This document shows positions 19,177-27,728 of a stretch of 64,000 bases of DNA, piece by piece. Within the stretch, counting starts at the first letter, position 1. Each line of letters opens with the position of its first letter. The stretch spans positions 1,860,001-1,924,000 of the forward strand of contig NZ_CP129963.1 of NCBI RefSeq assembly GCF_030503615.1, read 5' to 3'. Origin of the DNA: Sphingobacterium sp. BN32 (lineage in GTDB: Bacteria > Bacteroidota > Bacteroidia > Sphingobacteriales > Sphingobacteriaceae). The notes beneath the pieces were generated by a model. The model was not told where the DNA came from and searched no databases. It saw only the letters and a list, made by a program, of their open reading frames with translations. The position numbers and the translations under genes were made by a program.

Positions 19177-20232
19177 CTGCACATATTCCGGCGTATCGTG
19201 CTGCTCACCCTGGAAATTAGAAACTGTAACACCCAACAGCCGAACCCGCTTATCCTGCATATCCACCTTCTCGAGCAGTTCGTAGGCGTAATCCTGTATT
19301 TCATGCAGTTTGGAAAGAGAAATCAATCCCGTTTTGCTCCTCGTTATCTGTGAAAAATCAGCATACTTAATCTTCAAGGTGACTGTTTTCCCAAACTTCT
19401 CCCCGCGTTCCAACCTCGCAAATACGCGCTCCGCTAATCGGGCAATCTCTACTTTCATTAATTCCGGATCCGTGAGGTCCGATTCAAAAGTATCCTCCGA
19501 ACCCACAGATTTCGAAATTCGATTGGGACGCACGGGGCGTTCATCCATCCCGCGCACCATCTGGTAAAAAAACTTCCCAGACTTACCAAAGTGCTGCTGT
19601 ATCTCGATCTCACTAAATCGCTTCAAATCAGCACCTATATGCACACCCATTTGGTTCATTTTCTTGGCTGTCACCTTTCCGACTCCGAAAAACTTATGAA
19701 TAGGCAAAGCCTCCAAAAACTTCGTTACTTTAGAAGGTCCGATGAAGGTCAGCCCATCCGGCTTCTGAAAATCCGACGCAATCTTAGCAACAAATTTATT
19801 CACCGAAACCCCTGCCGATGCCGTCAGTTGTAATTCGTCATGTATTGCCTGCTTTATCTGTCGTGCAATTTCAATAGCCGAACCTATATTCAGCTTATCT
19901 TCTGTTACATCCAAATACGCTTCGTCTAATGATAGCGGCTCGATCAAGTCGGTATACCGATGAAATATGGAACGGATATGATTCGATACCTCCTTGTACA
20001 CATCAAACCTAGGGCGGGTAAAGAGTAGATGAGGACAAAGTTGCAGCGCCATGCGCGAGGACATGGCAGACTTCACCCCAAATTTGCGCGCTTCATAACT
20101 AGCCGTTGCGACCACTCCCCGTCCACTTGGCGAGCCACCAACAGCCAATGCCTTACCACGAAACTCCGGGAAATCTCGCTGTTCGACAGAAGCATAAAAT
20201 GCATCCATATCAATATGAATTATTTTGCGCAT
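19162..20232 (-). CDS. dinB: DNA polymerase IV (Y family)
   Basis: A 356-residue translesion polymerase. The catalytic palm motifs are IHIDMDAFYASVEQRD at the N-terminus and SLDEAYLDVT near residue 103. ATASYEARKFGVKSAMSSR is the finger motif, and the thumb HhH region contains FFGVGKVTAKKMNQMGV. The start at 20232 (MRKIIHIDMDAF) is preferred to 20247. The 3' end overlaps the convergent exonuclease/GIY-YIG gene, pairing two repair genes tail to tail. The C-terminus ends QLSLF, similar to the beta-clamp binding motif QxxLF. Confidence 0.95.
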   Translation of the reverse strand: MRKIIHIDMDAFYASVEQRDFPEFRGKALAVGGSPSGRGVVATASYEARKFGVKSAMSSRMALQLCPHLLFTRPRFDVYKEVSNHIRSIFHRYTDLIEPLSLDEAYLDVTEDKLNIGSAIEIARQIKQAIHDELQLTASAGVSVNKFVAKIASDFQKPDGLTFIGPSKVTKFLEALPIHKFFGVGKVTAKKMNQMGVHIGADLKRFSEIEIQQHFGKSGKFFYQMVRGMDERPVRPNRISKSVGSEDTFESDLTDPELMKVEIARLAERVFARLERGEKFGKTVTLKIKYADFSQITRSKTGLISLSKLHEIQDYAYELLEKVDMQDKRVRLLGVTVSNFQGEQHDTPEYVQLSLF

Positions 20233-20372
20233 ACACAAAGGTAACAAAACAGGGAACTTTGCATCTCAACGAGCCGTACAACATCTTCTACAACAGACAA
20301 AAAATTACATAATAACTACGCATTTTCAGCCCATATTGTGTACCTCCATCAGTTAACCTCATTATTTTATCC

Positions 20373-20380
20373 TATCTTTG
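20373..20380 (+). promoter_or_regulatory. -7 box of aguB
   Basis: TATCTTTG matches the -7 consensus and lies 26 nt before the aguB ATG. Confidence 0.5.
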
Positions 20381-20406
20381 CGCAAACCTTATAAGTAATT
20401 GTAAAA

Positions 20407-21282
20407 ATGAGTAAAGTAAAAGTTGGTTTAGTTCAAATGTCCTGTGTAAAGGATAAACAAGAGAATTTGAATAAAGCGGTCGAGAAAGTTCGCGAAGCTG
20501 CAGCAAAAGGCGCCCAAATCGTTTGTTTGCAAGAGCTTTTTACCTCCTTATATTTTTGTGATGTAGAGGATTACGACAATTTTGATCTGGCTGAAGCTAT
20601 TCCAGGGCCATCGACGGATGCCTTATCCACAGTAGCGAAAGAACTTGGGGTGGTTATCATTGCTTCGTTATTTGAAAAGCGTGCGCAAGGTCTTTATCAT
20701 AATACAACTGCTATTTTAGATGCAGATGGCTCCTACTTAGGGAAATACCGTAAGATGCACATCCCTGATGATCCAGCATTCTACGAAAAATTCTACTTTA
20801 CACCTGGTGATTTAGGTTACAAAGTATTTAACACGAAATTTGGTAAAATCGGCGTATTGATCTGTTGGGATCAATGGTACCCTGAAGCATCTCGTATTAC
20901 CGCTTTAATGGGTGCTGAGATCATGTTCTACCCAACGGCTATCGGCTGGGCGACAGATCAGGACGAAGAAACAAACAAAGACCAATATAATGCTTGGCAG
21001 ACGATCCAACGATCGCATGCAGTTGCCAACGGCGTTCCAGTTGTTTCGGTAAACCGTGTTGGCTTTGAGCAAGACGGCGCAATGAAATTCTGGGGAGGCA
21101 GCTTCGTAGCCAATGCACAAGGAAAGCTTTTGTATCTGGCATCCCATGATCAGGAAGAAGTGGAAGTTGTTGAAATCGACTTGAATCAATCCGATTATTT
21201 CCGCAAGCACTGGCCTTTCCTTCGCGACAGAAGGATTGAAACATATGCTCCTATCACTAAGCGATTTATAGACGAGGACTAA
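20407..21282 (+). CDS. aguB: N-carbamoylputrescine amidase (nitrilase superfamily)
   Basis: A 291-residue carbon-nitrogen hydrolase with the Glu-Lys-Cys triad in CLQELFTSLYF, GKYRKMHIPDD and LICWDQWYPEASR. The LFTSLYFCDVEDYDNFDLAE segment is characteristic of N-carbamoylputrescine amidases. These convert N-carbamoylputrescine to putrescine, CO2 and ammonia. The next gene is agmatine deiminase, which makes that substrate, so together they form the arginine-agmatine-putrescine route. A terminator-like hairpin lies between the two genes. Confidence 0.93.
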   Translation: MSKVKVGLVQMSCVKDKQENLNKAVEKVREAAAKGAQIVCLQELFTSLYFCDVEDYDNFDLAEAIPGPSTDALSTVAKELGVVIIASLFEKRAQGLYHNTTAILDADGSYLGKYRKMHIPDDPAFYEKFYFTPGDLGYKVFNTKFGKIGVLICWDQWYPEASRITALMGAEIMFYPTAIGWATDQDEETNKDQYNAWQTIQRSHAVANGVPVVSVNRVGFEQDGAMKFWGGSFVANAQGKLLYLASHDQEEVEVVEIDLNQSDYFRKHWPFLRDRRIETYAPITKRFIDED

Positions 21283-21303
21283 AGAATAAATTAAGAAATA
21301 CCG

Positions 21304-21334
21304 ACTATGCTCATCCAAGAGCATAGTTTTTTTA
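21304..21334 (+). terminator. Intrinsic terminator between aguB and aguA
   Basis: A 9-bp stem (21304-21312 with 21319-21327) with a 6-nt loop is followed by TTTTTT. It may reduce read-through from aguB to aguA. Confidence 0.75.
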
Positions 21335-21346
21335 CGTCATGTTAAT

Positions 21347-22420
21347 ATGAGTTCAGAAAACACATCCCGACTATATAAAAAGGAAGATACGCCTAAGGCT
21401 CAAGGTTTTACTTTTCCTGCCGAATGGGCAGCTCAAGAAGCACTCTGGTTAAGTTGGCCACACAAGGAAGAATCATGGCCGGGTAAGCTAGAAACAGTCT
21501 ATGCACCTTACTCCCAATTTATCAAGCTGGTTGCAGCAGACCAAAAAGTACGCATCAATGTAGCGGATGAAGCGATGAAAGCCTTCGCACTATCACATAT
21601 CGAAGCAGCAGGTGCAAATCTTGAGAACATTAGCTTTCATCTAAATCCTACAAACGATGCTTGGTGCCGCGATCATGGCCCTGCATTCCTGATTAATAAA
21701 GAAACGGGCGAGAAAGCCGTGGTCGATTGGGGTTACAATGCTTGGGGCGGCAAATATCCTCCCTATGATTTAGACGATGTTGTACCTACAAGAATAGCGC
21801 AGGAATTTGGACTAAAGTTGTTTACTCCGCCCATCGTTATGGAAGGCGGATCGGTAGAATTCAATGGCGCAGGTACTATCTTAACGACTACAGCCTGTCT
21901 ATTGAACGAAAACCGCAATCCACATCTTAACAAAGAACAAATTGAAGGATATTTGATGGATTATTATGGTCAAGATCAGGTATTATGGTTAGGCGATGGA
22001 ATTATCGGTGATGATACTGACGGCCATATTGATGATATCACCCGTTTTGTAAACGAGGATACCGTATTGACCGTTGTAGAAGAAGATCCCAATGATGAGA
22101 ACTACCCTATTCTTCAAGAAAACTTGGAGAAATTAAAGGAAATGCGCCTTTTAGATGGTCGCCCTTTAAATATCGTCGAGTTGCCAATGCCAAGACCTGT
22201 TGTTTATGAAGACCAGCAATTGCCGGCTTCATACGCCAATTTCTACATTGCAAACAAAGTTGTTGTTGTTCCAATTTTCAACGATAAAAACGACCAAAAA
22301 GCACTAGACATTATACAGTCAGTATTCCCTGACCGCAAGGTTATCGGCATCGACTCTGTCGATATTATTTGGGGACTTGGAAGCTTCCACTGCCTAAGTC
22401 AGCAAGAACCAAAAATTTAA
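21347..22420 (+). CDS. aguA: Agmatine deiminase
   Basis: A 357-residue member of the guanidino-group modifying (pentein) family. It hydrolyses agmatine to N-carbamoylputrescine and ammonia. Motifs are TFPAEWAAQEALWLSWPHKE, NDAWCRDHGPAFLI, WGYNAWGGKYPPYDLDD, MEGGSVEFNG and the C-terminal catalytic Cys in GSFHCLSQQEP. The length is standard. It follows aguB, which uses its product. A porin gene begins 14 nt downstream. Confidence 0.95.
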   Translation: MSSENTSRLYKKEDTPKAQGFTFPAEWAAQEALWLSWPHKEESWPGKLETVYAPYSQFIKLVAADQKVRINVADEAMKAFALSHIEAAGANLENISFHLNPTNDAWCRDHGPAFLINKETGEKAVVDWGYNAWGGKYPPYDLDDVVPTRIAQEFGLKLFTPPIVMEGGSVEFNGAGTILTTTACLLNENRNPHLNKEQIEGYLMDYYGQDQVLWLGDGIIGDDTDGHIDDITRFVNEDTVLTVVEEDPNDENYPILQENLEKLKEMRLLDGRPLNIVELPMPRPVVYEDQQLPASYANFYIANKVVVVPIFNDKNDQKALDIIQSVFPDRKVIGIDSVDIIWGLGSFHCLSQQEPKI

Positions 22421-22434
22421 TTATATACTTTACA

Positions 22435-23652
22435 ATGAAGTGGATTACTAATTTTACCTTAAGCTTTGTTGTAGCTATTATCGCTATGACCGAGGTTTAC
22501 GGACAGAGCCACCATCCGCAAGAGCGTGATGACCGTGCTACTATCCTAAACTTCAAAGGAATCCAATACAAATCCAAAGATTCCCTTTTCTATACGAACT
22601 TCCGTTTTCGTATGCAAAACCGACTGGGATTCTCTAACGTTATTGACGGAGAAGATAACGGTAAATTCGATGCACGTATTCGTCGTTTAAGAATGCGTAT
22701 GGACGGTTATATCTATACACCAAAGATTTCCTACACCGTACAATTGGCATTTACACGTAGTGACCAGGATTTCGACGATACAGGTATCCCCAATATCGTT
22801 CGTGATGCTGTGATGTTCTATAACTTTTCCGACGACTTTTATATCTCTTTCGGACAGAACAAGCTTCCAGGTAACCGCCAGCGTGTGAACTCATCAGGGT
22901 CCCTGCAATTCGCAGACCGCTCGTTGGTAAACAGTAATTTCACATTAGACCGTGACTTTGGAGTTTCCTTAAACCTGAGCAAAAAGATTGGCGATATGCC
23001 TTTCAACGCTAAAGCGGCCATCTCAACAGGTGAAGGTCGTCCGGCCAGCGCAACAGATAAAGGCTTAGCCTATACCGGTAGAATCGAGTTCTTACCTTTA
23101 GGGAAATTTACGAACGACAATGACTACTCCGAGGGTGATTTAGAGCGCGAGGAAACACCAAAATTATCTATTGGTGGCGGTTATAGCTATAATGACAAGA
23201 CCATTCGCGAAGGCGGACAGTTAGGTCGTTATGTTCAGAATCCGTTTACCTTAAAAACATCCTTTGCCGACGCCATCTTCAAGTATATGGGCTTCGCATA
23301 CGAAGCTGAATACATGCGCAGAGATGTAGACAATCCGCTTAACCTTACTGACGAAGAAGATCCGGAACAAACCTACGCTTATAAAGGCTGGGGTGTGAAC
23401 CAACAAGCTTCATATCTTTTGAACAAAGGTTATGAGATTGCTGGTCGCTATACTTATGTGATGCCACACGGCGATATCGCACTATACGAAGACCAAACTG
23501 AGATTATCGAACTCGGTCTTACAAAATACATGAAAGCACACCGCTTGAAATTCCAGCTAAATGCTAACTATACCTTTAAGGATGGTTACTTAAATAATGC
23601 CAATAATAAAGCTGCTTGGGGCGGAATGTTCCAGGTGGAGCTTGGAATTTAG
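22435..23652 (+). CDS. Outer-membrane porin, phosphate-selective porin O/P-like
   Basis: A 405-residue beta-barrel protein. I use ATG 22435-22437, 14 nt after aguA, because it gives the signal peptide MKWITNFTLSFVVAIIAMT ending near VYGQ. The frame also opens upstream inside aguA, but that extension is not a signal. The mature part has alternating aromatic strands, with FRFRMQNRLGFSNV, RIRRLRMRMDGYIYTPKISY and FYISFGQNKLPGNRQRVNSS as in OprO/OprP proteins. Phosphate selectivity cannot be assumed in Bacteroidota. Close linkage to aguA suggests co-expression. Confidence 0.82.
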   Translation: MKWITNFTLSFVVAIIAMTEVYGQSHHPQERDDRATILNFKGIQYKSKDSLFYTNFRFRMQNRLGFSNVIDGEDNGKFDARIRRLRMRMDGYIYTPKISYTVQLAFTRSDQDFDDTGIPNIVRDAVMFYNFSDDFYISFGQNKLPGNRQRVNSSGSLQFADRSLVNSNFTLDRDFGVSLNLSKKIGDMPFNAKAAISTGEGRPASATDKGLAYTGRIEFLPLGKFTNDNDYSEGDLEREETPKLSIGGGYSYNDKTIREGGQLGRYVQNPFTLKTSFADAIFKYMGFAYEAEYMRRDVDNPLNLTDEEDPEQTYAYKGWGVNQQASYLLNKGYEIAGRYTYVMPHGDIALYEDQTEIIELGLTKYMKAHRLKFQLNANYTFKDGYLNNANNKAAWGGMFQVELGI

Positions 23653-24065
23653 TAGTAGTTAGTAGTTAGTAGTTAGTAGTTAGACCTAGGGCTGGAATTA
23701 GATTTCAGAGTTTAGATATAAGACATTAGATGTAAAGGCGCCGATTAGGCGCCTTTTTTTGTCAGGATATTTTGTTTGAACTTTTGAAAGTTTGTCTGAA
23801 CCAGGAAAGGAAGGATTCAAAATAGTATTTAGTAGTTAGTAGTTAGTAGTTAGACCTATGACGCCCGATCCTGTTCATCCTTGCATCCTTCCATTCCTGG
23901 TTCAAAGACAATTTCACCTTTCTTGTTATAACCAAAAGTTCAGACAAAGCACCCTTAAACTCATCTTTTCATCCCTCAAAAGACTCCATACGCTTATATC
24001 TAAATCTAATGTCTAATCTCTTTACCCGCCCTAGGTCTGAATACTAACTACTAACTACTAAATAC
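23652..24065. repeat. Composite intergenic repeat, copy 3, with TAGTTAG heptamers
   Basis: This begins at the porin stop codon. Tandem TAGTTAG units occupy 23652-23683 and 23827-23853, and inverted units 24043-24063. Members of the TCTAATGTCTTATATCTAA family lie at 23699-23732 and 23995-24020, in opposite orientations. The GAACCAGGAAAGGAAGGAT unit is at 23798-23816 and its inverse at 23885-23903. No ORF is present. The gap up to lpxB also holds the palindrome listed separately. Confidence 0.8.
23734..23760 (+). terminator. Rho-independent terminator after the porin gene
   Basis: A GC-rich 9-bp stem (23734-23742 with 23748-23756) has a 5-nt loop and runs into a T tract. It lies 81 nt after the porin stop, inside the composite repeat. 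Confidence 0.85.
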
Positions 24066-24066
24066 T

Positions 24067-24128
24067 ACCCCATTATAACCCCAATCAAACCCAATTGGAA
24101 TTGGGTTTGATTGGGGTTATAATGGGGT
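24067..24128. repeat. 62-nt perfect palindrome upstream of lpxB
   Basis: Arms 24067-24096 and 24099-24128 are exact reverse complements over 30 bp, separated only by GG. The segment 24133-24150 just downstream recurs inverted at 45418-45435, so this belongs to a dispersed repeat family. Confidence 0.9.
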
Positions 24129-24256
24129 TACAAAGGGCTTTACAAGGGTTCTAAGCAGAGCGAGACTCCTAGAAAGGTTGAAAAATATTTATGCAAAAAC
24201 AGCGAAATTGCATCATCCTATAAAGAATCCGTATATTTAAGGGGTTAATATAAAAC

Positions 24257-25375
24257 ATGAAATATTACATTATTGCAGGAGAGACTTCGGGGGACCTTCA
24301 TGGTGCGAACTTGATTAAAGCGCTGAAAAAGGAGGATCCGGAAGCAAGTTTTAATATTGTTGGTGGCGACCAGATGGCGGCAGCGGCTGGCGAGCAGGTT
24401 CTTATCCATACTTCGGAGATGGCGTTCATGGGCTTCATTGAGGTGTTGAAGAATTTGAGCAGCATCGCTAAAAACCTCAAAAAGGTGAAAGAGGATATCC
24501 TTAAGCAGCAACCTGATACCCTCATTTTGATAGACTTTCCAGGTTTTAACCTTAAGGTCGCTGCTTTTGCGAAAAAGCTCGGCATTAAGGTGTGCTACTA
24601 TATCTCTCCGAAAATATGGGCATGGAATCAAAAACGTGTGTATAAGATTAAGAGATTGGTAGACCACATGTTTTGTATCCTTCCTTTCGAGGTGAAGTTC
24701 TACAAGCAGTTTCATTATCAGGTTGATTACGTTGGAAATCCCCTGTTAGATGCTATTGCAGCATACAAATTCAATCCGAACTTCCGGCTGGACAATGGTT
24801 TGAGCCAGAAGCCGATTATTGCCTTGCTTCCTGGCAGTCGCAAAATGGAGATCGAGAACTTACTCCCTATTATGGTCGATTTAAACCGTATGTTTCCGGC
24901 GCATCAGTTGGTTATCGCAGGGGCACCCAATTTCGATTTAGCGTATTATAAAAACTATATCGGGGACGAGGATATACCCGTGGTATTCGATCAAACCTAT
25001 GATTTGTTGAAGAATGCAGAAGCGGCCGTTGTGGCCTCAGGCACTGCCACTTTGGAAACTGCGTTATTGCGCATTCCGCAGGTCGTTGTGTACAAAGCAA
25101 ATCCTATCACCGTCATGATTGCACGCAAACTGATCAAAGTACGTTTTATCTCACTCGTTAATTTGATAAACGATTACCTATCGGTTCGCGAGCTTATCCA
25201 GAACGATTGCGACACGATGACTATCTCTGAGGAATTGAAAGAGTTAACCTTAAATCCAGCACATCGGGCAAGTGTTTTAGAGAATTACGACAACTTGATC
25301 GAAAAGATGGGAACGCCGGGTGCGTCTGAGAAGACTGCTGCCTTGATCGTAAAATATATGAAAGGTCTGGAATAA
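24257..25375 (+). CDS. lpxB: Lipid-A-disaccharide synthase
   Basis: A 372-residue GT19 glycosyltransferase. It joins UDP-2,3-diacylglucosamine and lipid X to form the lipid A disaccharide at the inner membrane. Family segments are YYIIAGETSGDLHGANLIKA, MAFMGFIEVLKNL, LIDFPGFNLKVAAFAKKLGI, YYISPKIWAWNQKRVYKIK, ALLPGSRKMEIENLLPIM and VVASGTATLETALL. The length is normal for LpxB. It is evidence for a Gram-negative outer membrane with lipid A. It stands alone, away from other lpx genes. Confidence 0.97.
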   Translation: MKYYIIAGETSGDLHGANLIKALKKEDPEASFNIVGGDQMAAAAGEQVLIHTSEMAFMGFIEVLKNLSSIAKNLKKVKEDILKQQPDTLILIDFPGFNLKVAAFAKKLGIKVCYYISPKIWAWNQKRVYKIKRLVDHMFCILPFEVKFYKQFHYQVDYVGNPLLDAIAAYKFNPNFRLDNGLSQKPIIALLPGSRKMEIENLLPIMVDLNRMFPAHQLVIAGAPNFDLAYYKNYIGDEDIPVVFDQTYDLLKNAEAAVVASGTATLETALLRIPQVVVYKANPITVMIARKLIKVRFISLVNLINDYLSVRELIQNDCDTMTISEELKELTLNPAHRASVLENYDNLIEKMGTPGASEKTAALIVKYMKGLE

Positions 25376-25418
25376 ACTTTTTAACTTTAATACGGTCTAA
25401 CAGACAGGAGGTTAACGT

Positions 25419-26048
25419 ATGAAATATTTAATATTAAGTTTAAGTATGTTGTTTTTGGGCTTGAATAGTCAGGCACAAACAACAGAACATATAACGAAAT
25501 TAGAAGTCGGAAAAAAGAAGACTAAAAATTTCGTGAGCCGTGATTCTTCGATGATCGTTCGTATTGACACGTTGATCATGAAGGACAAAGCGAAGTTGGA
25601 ATTCTTTGGTAAAAAGGACGTAAAACTGGAGATCGGTCATGCTATTATTGGTAAAAATGCGGTTATATCGGGTTCCGATGGAAAAAACAATGCGACGAAC
25701 TTTGATATCAAAGTGAATCTGCAAGAGTTGGGATCGCTTTATGTGATTGCGCGCGGATGGGATGCGATGAACGGTACCAAAACATTCCCGAACGGAAACG
25801 GTGGTAAGGTAAATTTTGCCTATGCCAATTCAGGTATCAAACCACAGACGACCGATAAGAAAGGAAAAAACTATTTATTGATTGATGTACAACAAGGTGG
25901 ACTTCGCGTAAACCCTACATCAGACTTACAACGTGTCTATTCACAGATTTCGATGTCTGGTCCGGGACTACGAGGTGTACCGCAGGGACAAGTATATTCA
26001 GGATCGCCTGGTACAAAGGGAAAAGTAGAAATTACAGCCTATGATTAA
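25419..26048 (+). CDS. Secreted protein of unknown function, Gly/Lys-rich
   Basis: A 209-residue protein with a signal peptide, MKYLILSLSMLFLGLNSQAQ. The mature part is rich in Lys and Gly. It has short beta-like blocks such as DTLIMKDKAKLEFFGKKDVK, then HAIIGKNAVISGSDGKNNAT, and a C-terminal collagen-like stretch GPGLRGVPQGQVYSGSPGTK. I do not recognise the family; a solenoid or adhesin-like fold is possible. It lies 43 nt after lpxB, preceded by an AGGAGG-like site, and its stop codon lies inside an intrinsic terminator. Confidence 0.7.
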   Translation: MKYLILSLSMLFLGLNSQAQTTEHITKLEVGKKKTKNFVSRDSSMIVRIDTLIMKDKAKLEFFGKKDVKLEIGHAIIGKNAVISGSDGKNNATNFDIKVNLQELGSLYVIARGWDAMNGTKTFPNGNGGKVNFAYANSGIKPQTTDKKGKNYLLIDVQQGGLRVNPTSDLQRVYSQISMSGPGLRGVPQGQVYSGSPGTKGKVEITAYD

Positions 26049-26064
26049 TCATAGGCTTTTTTTA
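26036..26064 (+). terminator. Intrinsic terminator overlapping the stop codon
   Basis: A perfect 22-nt palindrome (26036-26057) contains the TAA stop and is followed by TTTTTTT. Confidence 0.88.
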
Positions 26065-26091
26065 TGCCTAATAAATCACTAAATTTAAGAC

Positions 26092-26658
26092 ATGAAAATA
26101 TTGGCTTTCGCTGGTAGCAGCAGCAAAAACTCCATCAACAAGAAATTTATCACATCGGTTTCCAAATATTACAAAGAGAAAGACGATGTCATTGAAATAT
26201 TAGATTTGAACGATTTTGAAATGCCTTTATTTTCTGTCGATCGCGAGCAGGAGATTGGCATTCCGGAAGCTGCGCATGCCTTTGCCGCTAAGATTGATTG
26301 GGCAGACTTGATATTGATTTCCTTAGCAGAACATAATGGTAACTACGCTACTGCTTATAAGAACATCTACGATTGGACGTCAAGAATCAAAGGTCGTAAA
26401 CTATTTAACGGAAAAGCTGTTTTTCTATTAGCAACGAGCGATGGAAAAGGAGGCGGACAATGCATTTTAGATATAGCATCGGCACGCATGCCGAAAGATG
26501 GCGCGGATATTTTGGAGAGTTTTTCACTTCCGGAATACAGCAAGAATTTTAAAGAAGGCGTCGGCATCATTACGCCGCTATTTCGCAGTCAATTGGAGGC
26601 CAAAGTGCGCAAAACGAAGCGCATGATGGCAACAAAATTAACAGAGAACGATAATTAA
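26092..26658 (+). CDS. NADPH-dependent FMN reductase family protein
   Basis: A 188-residue flavodoxin-like protein. The N-terminal phosphate-binding loop is AFAGSSSKNSINKKF. Next come VIEILDLNDFEMPLFSVDRE and the SLAEHNGNYATAYKNIYDW segment of the YieF/ChrR/AzoR-like FMN_red family. Such enzymes reduce quinones, chromate or azo compounds; the true substrate is unknown. The DJ-1/PfpI gene starts 12 nt downstream, so the two are probably one stress-related transcript. Confidence 0.85.
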   Translation: MKILAFAGSSSKNSINKKFITSVSKYYKEKDDVIEILDLNDFEMPLFSVDREQEIGIPEAAHAFAAKIDWADLILISLAEHNGNYATAYKNIYDWTSRIKGRKLFNGKAVFLLATSDGKGGGQCILDIASARMPKDGADILESFSLPEYSKNFKEGVGIITPLFRSQLEAKVRKTKRMMATKLTENDN

Positions 26659-26670
26659 AAATTAAATATC

Positions 26671-27249
26671 ATGGCAAAGAAAGTATTATTATTAGTTGGA
26701 GACTATGTGGAAGATTATGAAGCAATGGTTCCCTTCCAAGCGATGGGTGCTGTAGGAATCGAAGTTGATGCTATAGCTCCGGATCGTAAAAAAGGTGATG
26801 TTGTGCCTACGGCAGTTCATGATTTTACCGGCGATCAGACGTATAAAGAACTTCGCGGTCACAATTTCGCAATTAATAAAGATTTTGATTCGGTAAATCC
26901 GGAAGATTACGATGGACTTTACATAGCTGGCGGCCGATCGGCTGAATATATTAGATTGAACAAGCGTGTTATTGAAATTACGAAGCACTTCTTCGAGAAG
27001 GATAAACCTGTTGCGGCAATCTGCCATGGTATACAAGTGTTAACGACGGCTCAGGTATTGAAAGGACGCACCTTGACGGCTTACGTCGCTGTAGGTCCGG
27101 ATATCGAACTGGCTGGTGGTACTTGGAAGAACATTCCTGCCGACCAAGCGGTTGTTGATGGAAATTTAGTAACCTCACCAGCATGGCCAGGACATCAAGC
27201 AATCCTGAAGGAGTTCTACAAATTGTTAGGCATTCAAATTAGTTTATAA
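26671..27249 (+). CDS. DJ-1/PfpI family protein
   Basis: A 192-residue class I glutamine-amidotransferase-like protein. The nucleophile-elbow Cys is Cys118 in AAICHGIQVLT, with the partner Glu in GDYVEDYEAMVPFQAM and the DGLYIAGGRSAEYI strand. Members serve as deglycases, chaperones or proteases; PfpI-like proteins of this size are often called type 1 glutamine amidotransferase. The specific activity is not certain. It follows the FMN reductase and precedes a small membrane-anchored protein (15-nt gap). Confidence 0.88.
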   Translation: MAKKVLLLVGDYVEDYEAMVPFQAMGAVGIEVDAIAPDRKKGDVVPTAVHDFTGDQTYKELRGHNFAINKDFDSVNPEDYDGLYIAGGRSAEYIRLNKRVIEITKHFFEKDKPVAAICHGIQVLTTAQVLKGRTLTAYVAVGPDIELAGGTWKNIPADQAVVDGNLVTSPAWPGHQAILKEFYKLLGIQISL

Positions 27250-27264
27250 TCGAGGTAGGCATAG

Positions 27265-27648
27265 ATGGCGCAACAAAGAAGGAAGAAGGTTTGGTTTTTT
27301 GCCATTCCGCTCATTTGTTTATTAGGGTATTTTATTTGGGACGCATATTCGCAGCCCTCGATTAAAGATTTACCTGGAGATTTTGAAGAGGTCGCTTTTG
27401 TTCGAAATGAGCAAAATAAAGGTGGTATTATTCGAATCTATGCCGTAACGGTTGGCGATCCAATGAATGCACAATATGATCAATGTGCAGATCAATTTCC
27501 GACCAATGATTACGGTTCGGTCACTAAAGTTTACTTTTTCGATAAACACAAACCTTTTCCTACTACTTTAAATATTGAAGAGCCTCACTATGACGATAAG
27601 AAGTTTGAGGCAATAAATATTCAGAAAAGGTATGGTTCGCAGAAGTGA
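27265..27648 (+). CDS. Small membrane-anchored protein of unknown function
   Basis: A 127-residue protein with a basic start (MAQQRRKKVW), one N-terminal hydrophobic segment (FFAIPLICLLGYFIWDAY) and an outside domain of about 95 residues. The domain includes LPGDFEEVAFVRNEQNKGGI, two Cys-poor beta-like stretches and YGSVTKVYFFDKHKPFP. I recognise no family. The topology suggests an inner-membrane anchored periplasmic protein. It is the third gene in a tight plus-strand run with the FMN reductase and the DJ-1/PfpI gene. Confidence 0.65.
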   Translation: MAQQRRKKVWFFAIPLICLLGYFIWDAYSQPSIKDLPGDFEEVAFVRNEQNKGGIIRIYAVTVGDPMNAQYDQCADQFPTNDYGSVTKVYFFDKHKPFPTTLNIEEPHYDDKKFEAINIQKRYGSQK

Positions 27649-27671
27649 TTTAATAATTTGATTTTATAAAG

Positions 27672-27689
27672 TTAACATAAAATTAACAT
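27672..27689 (+). promoter_or_regulatory. Pho-box-like direct repeat upstream of ppk1
   Basis: TTAACAT-AAAA-TTAACAT: two identical 7-mers with a 4-nt A-rich spacer, 40 nt before the ppk1 start. The 7-4-7 layout is that of PhoB sites, though the half-site differs from the E. coli one. Regulation by PhoB is inferred. Confidence 0.45.
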
Positions 27690-27728
27690 AGCACCGATAA
27701 TTTCGATGCTATTATGAGAGAACTAGAA

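Noticed and set aside
23652..23690. CRISPR array suggested by regular short repeats after the porin gene.
   Set aside because: The repeat is a 7-base tandem unit without spacers, and no cas genes are present in the window.
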